This document shows positions 15,414 to 24,459 of a stretch of DNA of 64,000 bases, piece after piece. The number at the start of each line of letters is the position of its first letter. Positions within the stretch are counted from its first letter, which is position 1. A program made the position numbers and the translations under genes. This stretch comes from Bacillota bacterium (GTDB taxonomy: Bacteria > Bacillota > Clostridia > Acetivibrionales > DTU013): NCBI GenBank assembly GCA_023412915.1, contig JAEZRE010000013.1, forward strand, positions 81,965 to 145,964. The letters run 5' to 3'. Under the pieces are notes generated by a model, which was not told where the DNA came from, searched no databases, and worked only from the letters and a program-made list of their open reading frames with translations.

Positions 15414-15452
15414 AACTCTCGTCCCTGACTTTATAGTCAGGCGGGAGTTTTA
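15414..15452 (+). terminator. T-box-controlled terminator
   Basis: AACTCTCGTCCCTGACT pairs with AGTCAGGCGGGAGTT around a 4-nt loop, followed by T-rich sequence. It overlaps the antiterminator half that contains the T-box motif, so the two folds exclude each other. Confidence 0.88.
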
Positions 15453-15498
15453 TTATTATATAAGCTAATAATAATGGCAGGTAAAAAAGGAGGACGCT

Positions 15499-16758
15499 AT
15501 GATTCAGGCGCCAAAAGGTACCAGGGATATACTGCCTTCGGAGGTTTACAGGTGGCAGTTCGTCGGGAAAGCTTTTAAAAAGCTATGCGACAGCTTTGGA
15601 TATAAGGAGATTAGGATACCTGTATTTGAACATACGGAGTTGTTCCAGCGGGGAGTGGGCGATACTACCGACGTGGTCCAGAAGGAGATGTACACCTTCC
15701 AGGACAAGGGCAGCAGGAGTATAACACTGAGACCCGAGGGAACGGCCGGAGTTGTCAGGAGCTATATAGAAAACGGAATGGCGTCGCTGCCGCAGCCGAT
15801 CAAGCTGTTTTATGATATAACAGCCTACAGGTATGAAAACGTTCAGAAAGGCCGTTACAGGGAATTCCACCAGTTCGGAGTGGAAGCGTTCGGAGCCGCC
15901 GGCCCGGCGATCGACGTCGAGGTCATCAGCCTCCTTTATATGTTCTTCGAAAGGCTCGGGCTCAAGAAAACCGGTCTGAACATCAACAGCATAGGCTGCC
16001 CCAAATGCAGGTCGGTATATCACGAAAAGCTCAAGGAATATTTCAGCCCTCACCTTTCGGAGCTATGCGGCAACTGCAAGGAAAGATTTGAAAGAAATCC
16101 TCTGAGGCTGCTGGACTGCAAGGAGACAGGCTGCAGGAAGCTTGTCGCCAACGCTCCTTCGCTCCAGGATTATCTTTGCGACGAATGCCGTGCCCACTTC
16201 GAAGGGCTCAAATCAGGCCTGGACAACCTGGGGATTGAATACAGCGTCGATCCGGGTATCGTCAGGGGATTGGATTATTATACGAGGACTGTGTTTGAAT
16301 TCATTTCGGAAAACGTCGGCACGCAGGGTACGATCTGCGGCGGAGGCAGGTACGACGGGCTCGTTGAAACCTGCGGAGGAACTCCGACACCCGGGATAGG
16401 TTTTGCGCTTGGAGTGGAAAGACTCATGATGGAGCTTGACAGCCAGGGAATCGCTATTGAAGAACCTCCGGCTCCGGAGCTGTATATCGCAACAATGGGG
16501 CAGAAGGCGGCGGACTTTGCGCAGCAGCTGGTCTACAAGCTCAGAAAATGCAGTGTGGGCGCCGAGACTGATCTGATGTCGAGAAGCCTGAAAGCTCAGA
16601 TGAAATACGCGGATAAAAAGGGATTTACGTACACCATCGTCCTGGGAGACGATGAAATAGAGTCGGGCAAGGGAGTTCTTAAGGATATGAGGACAGGCGA
16701 CCAGAAGGATGTAAGTCTGGACTCGATACTCGACAGGCTTAAGAATCAGTGCAAATAA
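15499..16758 (+). CDS. hisS: histidyl-tRNA synthetase
   Basis: A 419-residue class II synthetase charging tRNA-His. It opens with QAPKGTRDILP. Motif 2 is in TLRPEGTA and FHQFGVEAFG, the histidine-A loop in GIVRGLDYYTRTVFEF, and motif 3 in GIGFALGVERLM; a C-terminal anticodon-binding domain follows. Length is standard. Start ATG follows AAAGGAGGACGCT. It is first in an operon with aspS and is controlled by the T-box upstream. Confidence 0.97.
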   Translation: MIQAPKGTRDILPSEVYRWQFVGKAFKKLCDSFGYKEIRIPVFEHTELFQRGVGDTTDVVQKEMYTFQDKGSRSITLRPEGTAGVVRSYIENGMASLPQPIKLFYDITAYRYENVQKGRYREFHQFGVEAFGAAGPAIDVEVISLLYMFFERLGLKKTGLNINSIGCPKCRSVYHEKLKEYFSPHLSELCGNCKERFERNPLRLLDCKETGCRKLVANAPSLQDYLCDECRAHFEGLKSGLDNLGIEYSVDPGIVRGLDYYTRTVFEFISENVGTQGTICGGGRYDGLVETCGGTPTPGIGFALGVERLMMELDSQGIAIEEPPAPELYIATMGQKAADFAQQLVYKLRKCSVGAETDLMSRSLKAQMKYADKKGFTYTIVLGDDEIESGKGVLKDMRTGDQKDVSLDSILDRLKNQCK

Positions 16759-16812
16759 AGCACATACCGGCATTTTTGCAATAATACTGATAATTGCGTG
16801 AACCGCAGAATA

Positions 16813-16854
16813 GGATGTTTAGCGCCGATGGCGCGGATTACTTCTAAAACATCC
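16813..16854 (+). other. nested hairpin in hisS-aspS spacer
   Basis: GGATGTTT pairs with AAACATCC, enclosing a second GCGCC/GGCGC stem. It ends 2 nt before the aspS ribosome binding site (GGGAGGAG) and lacks a T run, so it is not a terminator. It may protect or process the mRNA, or tune aspS translation. Confidence 0.5.
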
Positions 16855-16871
16855 AAGGGAGGAGAACAGTT

Positions 16872-18662
16872 ATGGGAGAGACGATTTACGGGCTGAAAAG
16901 GACACATAGATGTACGGAACTTGGTATTGCCGACGTCGGAAAAACAGTGACGATCATGGGGTGGGCTCAAAAGCGCAGAAACCTCGGGAGTCTGATATTT
17001 GTGGCGCTGAGGGACAGAACCGGAATACTCCAGGTCGTTTTCAACGGTACGGACGGAGGGGAATTGTTCGCCAAAGCCGAAACGATAAGGAATGAATACG
17101 TTCTTGCAGTGGTTGGCGAGGTGGCCAAAAGGACGCCTGAGAACGTCAACGCCAACATGAAAACAGGCGAGATAGAGATAATAGCAAAGGAGCTCAGGAT
17201 ACTCAGCGCTTCCGAGACTCCTCCGGTACAGATAGAAGAGGATTCGGACGTAAATGAAGTACTGAGACTCAAGTACAGATTCCTCGACCTCAGGAGACCC
17301 GACATGCAGGCTAATCTCATGCTGCGTCACAGGGTCGCAAAGATTGCTCGCGATTATTATGACACGAACGGTTTTGTCGAAATAGAAACTCCGATGCTGA
17401 TAAAGAGTTCGCCCGAGGGCGCAAGAGACTACCTTGTGCCGAGCAGGGTGCATCCGGGCAAATTCTACGCGCTTCCGCAGTCTCCTCAGCTTTTCAAGCA
17501 GCTGCTCATGGTGGCGGGATACGATCGCTACATGCAGATCACGAAGTGCTTCAGAGACGAGGATTTGAGGGCCGACAGGCAGCCTGAGTTCACACAGATC
17601 GACCTTGAAATGTCTTTTGTCAATGTAGACGATGTGCTTGCCATAAATGAAGGCTTTATAAAGAAAGCTTTCAAGGAAGCGCTCGATGTTGATATCGAAA
17701 CTCCCTTCCAGAGGCTTACCTGGCAGGAGTCAATGGATCGTTTCGGTTCTGATAAACCGGATATGAGGTTTGGACTCGAACTGGTCAATGTATCAGATCT
17801 GGTCGAAAACTCCGGCTTTAAAGTATTCTCGGACGCGGTCAAAAACGGCGGCAGCGTTCGCGCAATCAATGCCAAGGGCTGCTCTAAATTCAGCAGAAGA
17901 GAGATCGACAGCCTGGTTGAACTGGTTAAGACTTACAAGGCTAAGGGTATGGCCTGGATCGCGGTTGAGGAGAACGAGCTTAAATCATCGATAGCCAAAT
18001 TCTTCAGCGAAGAAGAGATAAAAGCTCTGCTGGAAAGAACAAAGGCTGTGCCCGGCGATCTGGTATGCTTTGTAGCCGACAGCAACAAGGTGGTTTATGA
18101 TTCCCTCGGAGCGCTCAGGCTGGAGATAGCAAAGCGGTTGGAGCTGCTCGATAAAAAAGAATTCAGGTTCCTGTGGGTCACCGAGTTCCCGCTGCTTGAA
18201 TACAGCGAGGAGGATAAGCGCTGGGTTGCCATGCATCATCCCTTTACCTCGCCGATGGATGAGGATCTTCAGTATCTCGAAAGCGATCCCGGCAGAGTGC
18301 GCGCCAAGGCGTATGATATAGTCCTGAACGGCACAGAGCTTGGCGGAGGCAGCATCAGGATCCATATGCAGGATCTGCAGTCCAGGATGTTCAAGCTGCT
18401 CGGTTTTACGGAGGAAGAGGCCTGGGCGAAATTCGGCTATCTGCTGGAGGCCTTCAAATACGGCGTACCACCGCACGGCGGCATGGCATACGGCCTCGAC
18501 AGGATGATCATGCTGATGGCCGGCAAAGACAGCATAAGGGATGTTATTGCATTCCCGAAGGTACAGAATGCTTCGGATCTGATGACCAACGCACCTGACA
18601 CCGTCGACCTGAAACAGCTGCAGGAGCTGCATATCAGCGTTACCGAACAGGAAGGAAAATAG
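16872..18662 (+). CDS. aspS: aspartyl-tRNA synthetase
   Basis: A 596-residue bacterial-type class IIb synthetase. It has an N-terminal OB-fold anticodon domain (VTIMGWAQKRRNLGSLIFV), motif 2 in FRDEDLRADRQPEFTQID, a GAD insertion in the middle third, and motif 3 in GLDRMIMLMAGKDSIRDVIAF. Bacterial length is normal. The start ATG is preceded by AAGGGAGGAGAACAGTT. Its pairing with hisS behind one leader means Asp and His charging are probably co-regulated. Whether it discriminates tRNA-Asp from tRNA-Asn cannot be judged from the window. Confidence 0.97.
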   Translation: MGETIYGLKRTHRCTELGIADVGKTVTIMGWAQKRRNLGSLIFVALRDRTGILQVVFNGTDGGELFAKAETIRNEYVLAVVGEVAKRTPENVNANMKTGEIEIIAKELRILSASETPPVQIEEDSDVNEVLRLKYRFLDLRRPDMQANLMLRHRVAKIARDYYDTNGFVEIETPMLIKSSPEGARDYLVPSRVHPGKFYALPQSPQLFKQLLMVAGYDRYMQITKCFRDEDLRADRQPEFTQIDLEMSFVNVDDVLAINEGFIKKAFKEALDVDIETPFQRLTWQESMDRFGSDKPDMRFGLELVNVSDLVENSGFKVFSDAVKNGGSVRAINAKGCSKFSRREIDSLVELVKTYKAKGMAWIAVEENELKSSIAKFFSEEEIKALLERTKAVPGDLVCFVADSNKVVYDSLGALRLEIAKRLELLDKKEFRFLWVTEFPLLEYSEEDKRWVAMHHPFTSPMDEDLQYLESDPGRVRAKAYDIVLNGTELGGGSIRIHMQDLQSRMFKLLGFTEEEAWAKFGYLLEAFKYGVPPHGGMAYGLDRMIMLMAGKDSIRDVIAFPKVQNASDLMTNAPDTVDLKQLQELHISVTEQEGK

Positions 18663-18710
18663 CGGGATATCGATTGTGATAGAACTTTGCCGCGTATAGT
18701 GATATTATTT

Positions 18711-19379
18711 ATGTATCGTATTGTAACGGCGGAGGGGGAATACACCACGGAAGAAAAGAAAAACACGGCTGAAGATAATATAGCTTCGGCGAAAGGCAAT
18801 AACGCTCCGGCAGAAGGTAACGGCGTTCAAGCAGAGGTGAAAAAAAAGAACGAAACGCTGGATTGGTTCATCCATATAGCGATAGCTGTTATACTGGGTG
18901 TTCTTATAGTGACGTTTGTCGCTCAAAGGACGATAGTTTATGATATTTCAATGCAGCCTAACTTTGTGCAGGGCGACAACCTGTTGGTCGAAAAACTCGG
19001 TTACAGGTTCGGGGATCTTCACAGAGGCGATATTGTTATAGTAAAAATGCCGGATTCGGATAAAAAGCTTATAAAGCGTCTCGTTGCGATCGAGGGGGAC
19101 AGGGTGCAGGTCAAGGATGGAAAGCTCTATGTGAATGGCAGTCAATTCCTGATAGGACTGCCCACCGAGCCCGTGACGCCGGAAGGCGATATACCCGGAT
19201 ACACCGATCTTACGCTGAAAAAGGGTGAAGCGTATGTGTTGGGCGATAACAGGCCATACAGCATGGACTGCACGGAATTCGGGCCTATACAGAAGAATTG
19301 GATCGTGGGCAGGGCTGTTTTCCGCTTTTACCCGTTCGACAAATTCGGCCCGATCAAATACATCGGGGGATATAAATAA
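18711..19379 (+). CDS. lepB: signal peptidase I
   Basis: Membrane serine protease that removes signal peptides from exported proteins. After a ~50-residue charged, Ala/Glu/Asn-rich cytoplasmic extension there is one membrane helix (WFIHIAIAVILGVLIVTFVA). Then comes YDISMQPNF with the catalytic Ser80, IKRLVAIEGD with the catalytic Lys122, and GDNRPYSMDCTEFG, the conserved box (usually with SRxFG). The start is uncertain: TTG at 18687 and ATG at 18711 are both in frame and neither has a clear ribosome binding site. It follows aspS by ~50 nt. Confidence 0.93.
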   Translation: MYRIVTAEGEYTTEEKKNTAEDNIASAKGNNAPAEGNGVQAEVKKKNETLDWFIHIAIAVILGVLIVTFVAQRTIVYDISMQPNFVQGDNLLVEKLGYRFGDLHRGDIVIVKMPDSDKKLIKRLVAIEGDRVQVKDGKLYVNGSQFLIGLPTEPVTPEGDIPGYTDLTLKKGEAYVLGDNRPYSMDCTEFGPIQKNWIVGRAVFRFYPFDKFGPIKYIGGYK

Positions 19380-19587
19380 CAGGTTTCGCCAGGCGTTTCA
19401 TATTGCGTGAGCTTTGATGCACTGAGCATATAAATCCGGCATGGAACGACTTCCGAACATTTTACAGACAATCGATGCAAAACTCCGTAATATAACATGG
19501 TTGTTTCTTTAAAGCGGTTATTTTACAAAAAGAGTACTATTTATTATTCAAATGTTTTGTGCTAATATTAAAGGAATTCATGCTGGC

Positions 19588-19622
19588 AAGAGTATCAATG
19601 CATTCTGTTGGTACTCTTTCTT
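19588..19622 (+). terminator. probable terminator between lepB and the activase gene
   Basis: AAGAGTATCAA pairs with TTGGTACTCTT (one G-U pair), followed by TCTTT. The rest of the 291-nt spacer (19380-19670) shows no further recognisable signal apart from a G-run (GGGGGG) ~40 nt before the next gene. Confidence 0.6.
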
Positions 19623-19670
19623 TGGTAATAGGGGGGCAGCTTAAATACTGTTTTTTGCGGTATTAACCAT

Positions 19671-22600
19671 ATGAGAAGACTTTTCCATGCAGGCCTGGAC
19701 GTAGGCTCGACCACAGTTAAACTTGCGGTTCTGGATAAAAACGACAGGATCCAATATAGTAAATACCAAAGGCATTTTTCAGATATCAGGAAGACGATAT
19801 ATGAGCTTGTCGACGAGACTTGCCTTATGTTTGAGGGAGACGACCTGACCATAACGCTGACAGGCTCGGGAGGTATTTCCGTTGCCCAGTGGATGGGACT
19901 GCCCTTCGAGCAGGAGGTCGTTGCCGCGACAGGCGCTATAAGGAACCTGATACCGGAAACGGACGTAGCCATAGAACTTGGCGGAGAAGACGCAAAGATC
20001 ACCTTTTTCAGGGGCGGTATAGAGCAGCGCATGAACGGCACCTGCGCGGGAGGTACCGGAGCGTTCATCGACCAGATGGCGTCGCTGCTGCAGACTGACG
20101 CCGCGGGACTGAACAAGCTTGCTGAAAGCTATAAGGTAATATATCCGATAGCAGCCAGATGCGGCGTTTTCGCAAAAACCGACATACAGCCGCTTCTTAA
20201 CGAGGGCGCTGCGAAAGAGGACATTGCGGCTTCAGTCTTTCAATCCGTTGTGAATCAGACGATAAGCGGACTCGCGTGCGGCAGGCCGATAAAGGGCAAT
20301 GTGGCATTTCTCGGGGGACCGCTGTTTTTCCTGCCCGAGCTCAGAAAAAGATTCATAGAAACTCTGGCGTTGGAAGACGATCAGGTCATATTCCCCGACA
20401 ACTCGCAGCTTTTCGTCGCAGTAGGCGCTGCGCTGGCTTCCAAAGAGAAAAAGATAATGAGCTTTCAAACGCTGAGAAACAAGCTCTCGGCAGTCAATAC
20501 CGTCACAGTGCACGAGGTGGAGAGATTAAGCCCGCTTTTCAGGGATGAGATAGAGCTAGGGGAATTCAACCGGAGACATTCCAGACACCAGGTTGCGCGC
20601 AGGGAATTATCCTCATATACCGGACCCTGCTATCTTGGAATAGACGCAGGCTCTACCACTACAAAGCTGGCGCTCACCGACGGCGAGGGAGCCCTCATGC
20701 ACTACCATTACGGCAGTAATAAGGGAAGCCCGCTGAAATCAGTTATCAAGGAAATGAAAAAGCTTTATTCATTGATGCCTTCAGGCGCGTATATAGCCAA
20801 CTCCACAGTGACGGGCTACGGAGAAGGCCTGATCAAGGCTGCGCTGCAGGTCGACCTCGGTGAGGTAGAAACCATAGCGCATTACAAAGCAGCCGAGCAT
20901 TTTCTGCCCGGAGTCGATTTCATTCTCGATATCGGCGGACAGGACATGAAATGCATGCAGATAAAAGAAGGCGTCATCGATAACATAATGCTGAACGAAG
21001 CGTGTTCTTCCGGCTGCGGTTCGTTCATTGAGACCTTTGCATCCTCGTTGAACATGGGCGTCGAAGACTTTGCCAGGGAGGCGCTGCTCGCGCAGAAGCC
21101 TGTTGACCTTGGTTCGCGCTGCACCGTGTTCATCAATTCGCGAGTCAAGCAGGCCCAGAAGGAAGGCGCGTCGGTAGGCGACATTTCCGCAGGGCTGTCA
21201 TATTCGGTCATCAAGAATGCCCTTATGAAGGTAATAAAAATAAGGGATCCCAAACAACTAGGCAGCAAAATAATAGTTCAGGGCGGAACCTTTTACAATT
21301 CCGCGGTCCTCAGGAGCTTTGAAAAAATCTCCGGAAGGGAAGCCATAAGGCCTGATATCGCGGGCATAATGGGAGCGTTCGGAGCCGCGCTGATATCTCG
21401 CGAGCGCTGCGCGGCAGGACAGAAGAGCCACATCATGGGCCTGCTCGATCTGGAAAGCTTCCAGGCCGAGATCACTATGAAGCGCTGCGGCAAATGCAGC
21501 AACAATTGTCTTTTGACAATAAACAATTTTGCGGACGGCAGGGTGTTCGTTTCCGGCAACCGCTGTGAGAGAGGCGCGGGCGGCGAACTCCACAAGCAAA
21601 ATGTACCGAATCTGTTCGATTACAAGTACAAGCTCATAACCTCGTACAAGCCGCTCGATGACAAAGCCGCAGTGCGCGGTACGATAGGTATCCCCAGGGT
21701 ATTGAACATGTACGAGAACTATCCTTTCTGGCATACGTTCTTTACTGAACTGAAATTCAGAGTGGTTTTGTCTCCGCGTTCATCCAGAAGGATATATGAG
21801 CTTGGTATAGAGACTATGCCGTCCGAATCGGTGTGCTACCCGGCAAAGCTAGTGCACGGCCACATTATGAGCCTTGTGCAGAGCGGGATAAAGAATATTT
21901 TTTATCCCTGCCTGCCGTACGAACGCAAGGAAGACGGGAATGCCGACAATTGCTATAATTGTCCGATCGTCACCTCGTATTCGGAAGTCATAAAGGGCAA
22001 TGTGGACGCTTTGAAGGAAATGGATATCAACTACATGAATCCGTTTTTGCCCTATTATGATAAAAAGAGGCTTGGGGAGAGGCTTTACGAAGAGCTCAAA
22101 GGCTTTGGACTGAAAAAGTCTGAAATAAAAATGGCCGTGAACAAGGCCTGGGCCGAGGACGAGCGTTTCAAGGCGGAAATAAGAAAAAAAGGCGAAGAGA
22201 TTGTGGCGGAGCTTGAAAAAACAGGCGGCAAAGGTATAGTACTTGCAGGCCGTCCTTATCATATAGATCCTGAAATCAACCACGGCTTGCCGAACCTTAT
22301 AACGGAATTCGGAATGGCTGTTTTGACAGAGGATTCGGTAGCCCATCTCGATAAAAGCAGCAGGCCGCTCAGGGTCGTAGACCAGTGGATGTATCATACG
22401 CGGCTCTACTCGGCTGCGTCCTTCGTCGGGACCAGGCCGAACCTCGAGCTTGTCCAGCTCAATTCCTTCGGCTGCGGCCTCGACGCGGTCACGACCGACC
22501 AGGTACAGGAAATAATGCACGCTGCGGGAAAGATATATACGGTTTTGAAAATAGATGAAATAAGCAACCTGGGGGCGGCAAGGATACGCCTGCGTTCACT

Positions 22601-23975
22601 TAAAGCCGCAATGGAGGAACGCGGCAGGAATGGTCATGCAACAGGCGGCGAAAGGTACAGATATGAAAAGACGCCGTTTACCGAAGAAATGAGGAAGAGG
22701 CATACTATCCTTGCGCCGCAGATGTCTCCCATACACTTCCAGTTTATTGAGACGGCATTCAGGGAGGCAGGTTACAATCTCGAAATATTGCCCTCCGTAG
22801 ACAGGGGAGCGGTCGATGAGGGACTGAAGCATGTCAACAACGACGCGTGCTATCCGTCCATACTAACCACAGGACAGCTGATAGAAGCCTTGAAATCCGG
22901 CAGGTACGATCTTGACAACGTATCGCTGATCATATCGCAGACGGGCGGAGGCTGCAGGGCTACAAACTATATAGGCTTTATCAGGAAAGCATTGAAGGAT
23001 GCGGGTTTCGAGAAAATACCGGTCATTTCGCTCAACGCCCTGGGCATGGAGAGCAATCCGGGTTTCAGGATAACCAGGAGCCTCCTGAACAAAGCGCTGA
23101 TCGCGTTGGTTTACGGAGACCTTCTGATGAGGGTGCTATACAGGGTAAGACCTTACGAAAAAATAAAGGGTTCCGCAAACCTGCTTTACGAGAGCTGGGT
23201 CGAGCGCTGTCAGAAATCGGTCAGAACCGGCAGGCATAGTGAGTTCAGACGCAATATAAAAGGTATAGTCGAGGATTTCGACAACCTTGAACTCGAGAAC
23301 ATCAAAAAACCTCGTGTCGGCCTCGTAGGCGAAATACTTGTCAAGTTCCATCCGACAGCGAACAACGACGTCGTGGAGGTAGTTGAAAAAGAGGGCGCGG
23401 AAGCAGTCATGCCCGATCTGATAGACTTTTTCCTGTACAGTGCCTACGGCTCCAATTTCAAATACAGATACCTTGCCGACACGCTGAAAAGCAAGGTCAT
23501 CAATAACCTTGCCATAGCCGGCATCGAATATTACAGACGTTATATGAAAAAGGTGCTTGCCTCGAGCAAACGCTTCGAGCCTCCCACAACGATCTACAAG
23601 CTGGCCGCGAAGGCCGCGAAGGTTTTGTCGCTGGGTAATTGCACCGGTGAAGGCTGGTTCCTGACTGCCGAAATGATAGAACTGATCGGCGAAGGGGCGG
23701 CAAATATCGTATGCATGCAGCCGTTCGCGTGCCTGCCGAACCATGTTACCGGAAAGGGTATGATCAAGGCTCTGAAAAAGGAATTCCCCCAGGCAAATAT
23801 CGTGCCGGTGGATTATGATCCGGGAGCAAGCGAAGTAAACCAGCTTAACAGAATCAAGCTGATGCTGGCCGCGGCCTTCAGGAACATGAAGGATGAGGAG
23901 CCCGGCCTCAAGGAAGGCGCCGAAGGAAAGGATATCGCCGTCAACGTGAGGTCTGGAGCAGAATTGAACGTATGA
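19671..23975 (+). CDS. giant 2-hydroxyacyl-CoA dehydratase activase-like protein
   Basis: A 1434-residue fusion. Two ASKHA (BcrA/BadF/HgdC-type) ATPase domains come first: LDVGSTTVKLAV near residue 7 with NGTCAGGTGAF near 121, and GIDAGSTTTKLAL near 324 with EACSSGCGSF near 443, which supply cluster-ligand cysteines. A cysteine motif CGKCSNNC (~605) follows. The second half resembles DUF2229 and the HgdB-like dehydratase D component. Family knowledge: such activators use ATP to push an electron from a [4Fe-4S] cluster into a radical dehydratase. The giant fused form is widespread in Clostridia, but its substrate is not established. No dehydratase operon is adjacent. The start ATG has only a weak ribosome binding site. 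Confidence 0.9.
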   Translation: MRRLFHAGLDVGSTTVKLAVLDKNDRIQYSKYQRHFSDIRKTIYELVDETCLMFEGDDLTITLTGSGGISVAQWMGLPFEQEVVAATGAIRNLIPETDVAIELGGEDAKITFFRGGIEQRMNGTCAGGTGAFIDQMASLLQTDAAGLNKLAESYKVIYPIAARCGVFAKTDIQPLLNEGAAKEDIAASVFQSVVNQTISGLACGRPIKGNVAFLGGPLFFLPELRKRFIETLALEDDQVIFPDNSQLFVAVGAALASKEKKIMSFQTLRNKLSAVNTVTVHEVERLSPLFRDEIELGEFNRRHSRHQVARRELSSYTGPCYLGIDAGSTTTKLALTDGEGALMHYHYGSNKGSPLKSVIKEMKKLYSLMPSGAYIANSTVTGYGEGLIKAALQVDLGEVETIAHYKAAEHFLPGVDFILDIGGQDMKCMQIKEGVIDNIMLNEACSSGCGSFIETFASSLNMGVEDFAREALLAQKPVDLGSRCTVFINSRVKQAQKEGASVGDISAGLSYSVIKNALMKVIKIRDPKQLGSKIIVQGGTFYNSAVLRSFEKISGREAIRPDIAGIMGAFGAALISRERCAAGQKSHIMGLLDLESFQAEITMKRCGKCSNNCLLTINNFADGRVFVSGNRCERGAGGELHKQNVPNLFDYKYKLITSYKPLDDKAAVRGTIGIPRVLNMYENYPFWHTFFTELKFRVVLSPRSSRRIYELGIETMPSESVCYPAKLVHGHIMSLVQSGIKNIFYPCLPYERKEDGNADNCYNCPIVTSYSEVIKGNVDALKEMDINYMNPFLPYYDKKRLGERLYEELKGFGLKKSEIKMAVNKAWAEDERFKAEIRKKGEEIVAELEKTGGKGIVLAGRPYHIDPEINHGLPNLITEFGMAVLTEDSVAHLDKSSRPLRVVDQWMYHTRLYSAASFVGTRPNLELVQLNSFGCGLDAVTTDQVQEIMHAAGKIYTVLKIDEISNLGAARIRLRSLKAAMEERGRNGHATGGERYRYEKTPFTEEMRKRHTILAPQMSPIHFQFIETAFREAGYNLEILPSVDRGAVDEGLKHVNNDACYPSILTTGQLIEALKSGRYDLDNVSLIISQTGGGCRATNYIGFIRKALKDAGFEKIPVISLNALGMESNPGFRITRSLLNKALIALVYGDLLMRVLYRVRPYEKIKGSANLLYESWVERCQKSVRTGRHSEFRRNIKGIVEDFDNLELENIKKPRVGLVGEILVKFHPTANNDVVEVVEKEGAEAVMPDLIDFFLYSAYGSNFKYRYLADTLKSKVINNLAIAGIEYYRRYMKKVLASSKRFEPPTTIYKLAAKAAKVLSLGNCTGEGWFLTAEMIELIGEGAANIVCMQPFACLPNHVTGKGMIKALKKEFPQANIVPVDYDPGASEVNQLNRIKLMLAAAFRNMKDEEPGLKEGAEGKDIAVNVRSGAELNV

Positions 23976-24051
23976 TAGATATAGTGTCATATGTGTGAAC
24001 AATTGCCGGAGGGTTGGTAATGAAACTGGTTATTGACATAAAATAAAAAAT

Positions 24052-24073
24052 AGCCCGGGTAACCGGGCTTTTT
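24052..24073 (+). terminator. rho-independent terminator after the activase gene
   Basis: AGCCCGG and CCGGGCT form a perfect stem around GTAA, followed by six T. Confidence 0.92.
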
Positions 24074-24101
24074 TGATTATAAAACATAGTGCAATCTTGT
24101 T

Positions 24102-24134
24102 AAAAACGGAGATGTTCGATCACCTCCGGTTTTT
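24102..24134 (-). terminator. terminator of the small membrane protein gene (possibly bidirectional)
   Basis: AAAAACGGAG pairs with CTCCGGTTTTT around a short loop. T runs on both strands would let it stop transcription from either side. Confidence 0.7.
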
Positions 24135-24135
24135 G

Positions 24136-24267
24136 TTATCTGAAACCTTTTTTCTTCTTCATTCCAGCCATCTTTTTATTGTGCTTCTTGATCGAAAAGC
24201 TCATCGCCAGTGCAAATGCACCGAAAACAACGATAGTCCCCAATACGAAAATATACTGTAAAGGCAT
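24136..24267 (-). CDS. 43-residue single-pass membrane protein
   Basis: A short frame reading MPLQYIFVLGTIVVFGAFAL, then AMSFSIKKHNKKMAG and a lysine-rich tail ending GFR. It has one hydrophobic N-terminal helix and a strongly basic C-terminus predicted to face the cytoplasm. AAAGGG lies 9 nt before its ATG, and a terminator follows right after the stop, which supports a real gene. It is divergent from spoIIP. I recognise no family; small basic membrane peptides next to sporulation genes are often developmental, but that is only a suggestion. Confidence 0.62.
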   Translation of the reverse strand: MPLQYIFVLGTIVVFGAFALAMSFSIKKHNKKMAGMKKKKGFR

Positions 24268-24459
24268 CTGATTTAACCCTTTCTATTTGGATTTTGACAT
24301 AACAATTATATATGGTCAACGCTGCAAAAAGCAAGTTGAATATATGAATTTATTTTTATTACCTGAACTTGTCATAATGTACCCGGCTGAAGGAATAGGA
24401 TTTTATATAACTTTACCGACCCAAAGTCATATGCTGTTCTGTAGCAATTCGGAGGAAAA

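Larger units (their letters stand above)
15125..15452 (+). promoter_or_regulatory. T-box riboswitch upstream of hisS-aspS
   Basis: A tRNA-sensing leader that lets transcription continue when the cognate tRNA is uncharged. Stem I features are GAGTAGT (15154-15160), AGGGAGA (15175-15181) and CTGAAAG (15192-15198). The candidate specifier region GAAAGACATTCCCGAG contains GAC (Asp) at 15224-15226. The T-box proper, GGGTGGCACCACGGG, is at 15395-15409, and its competing terminator follows. A REP-like palindrome (15340-15367) lies inside the leader between the upstream stems and the T-box. A 97-codon open frame across the leader is not a gene. Confidence 0.9.

Noticed and set aside
15143..15436. 97-codon open frame ahead of hisS
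   Set aside because: It lies across the T-box leader, including the T-box motif and part of the terminator. Its protein has no recognisable features.
19380..19670. Possible riboswitch before the activase gene
   Set aside because: Only one terminator-like hairpin is convincing; no known aptamer motif is seen.
24020..24046. 8-codon frame (MKLVIDIK) with a GGAGGG site just before the terminator
   Set aside because: Too short to support as a gene; it may be a relic or chance.
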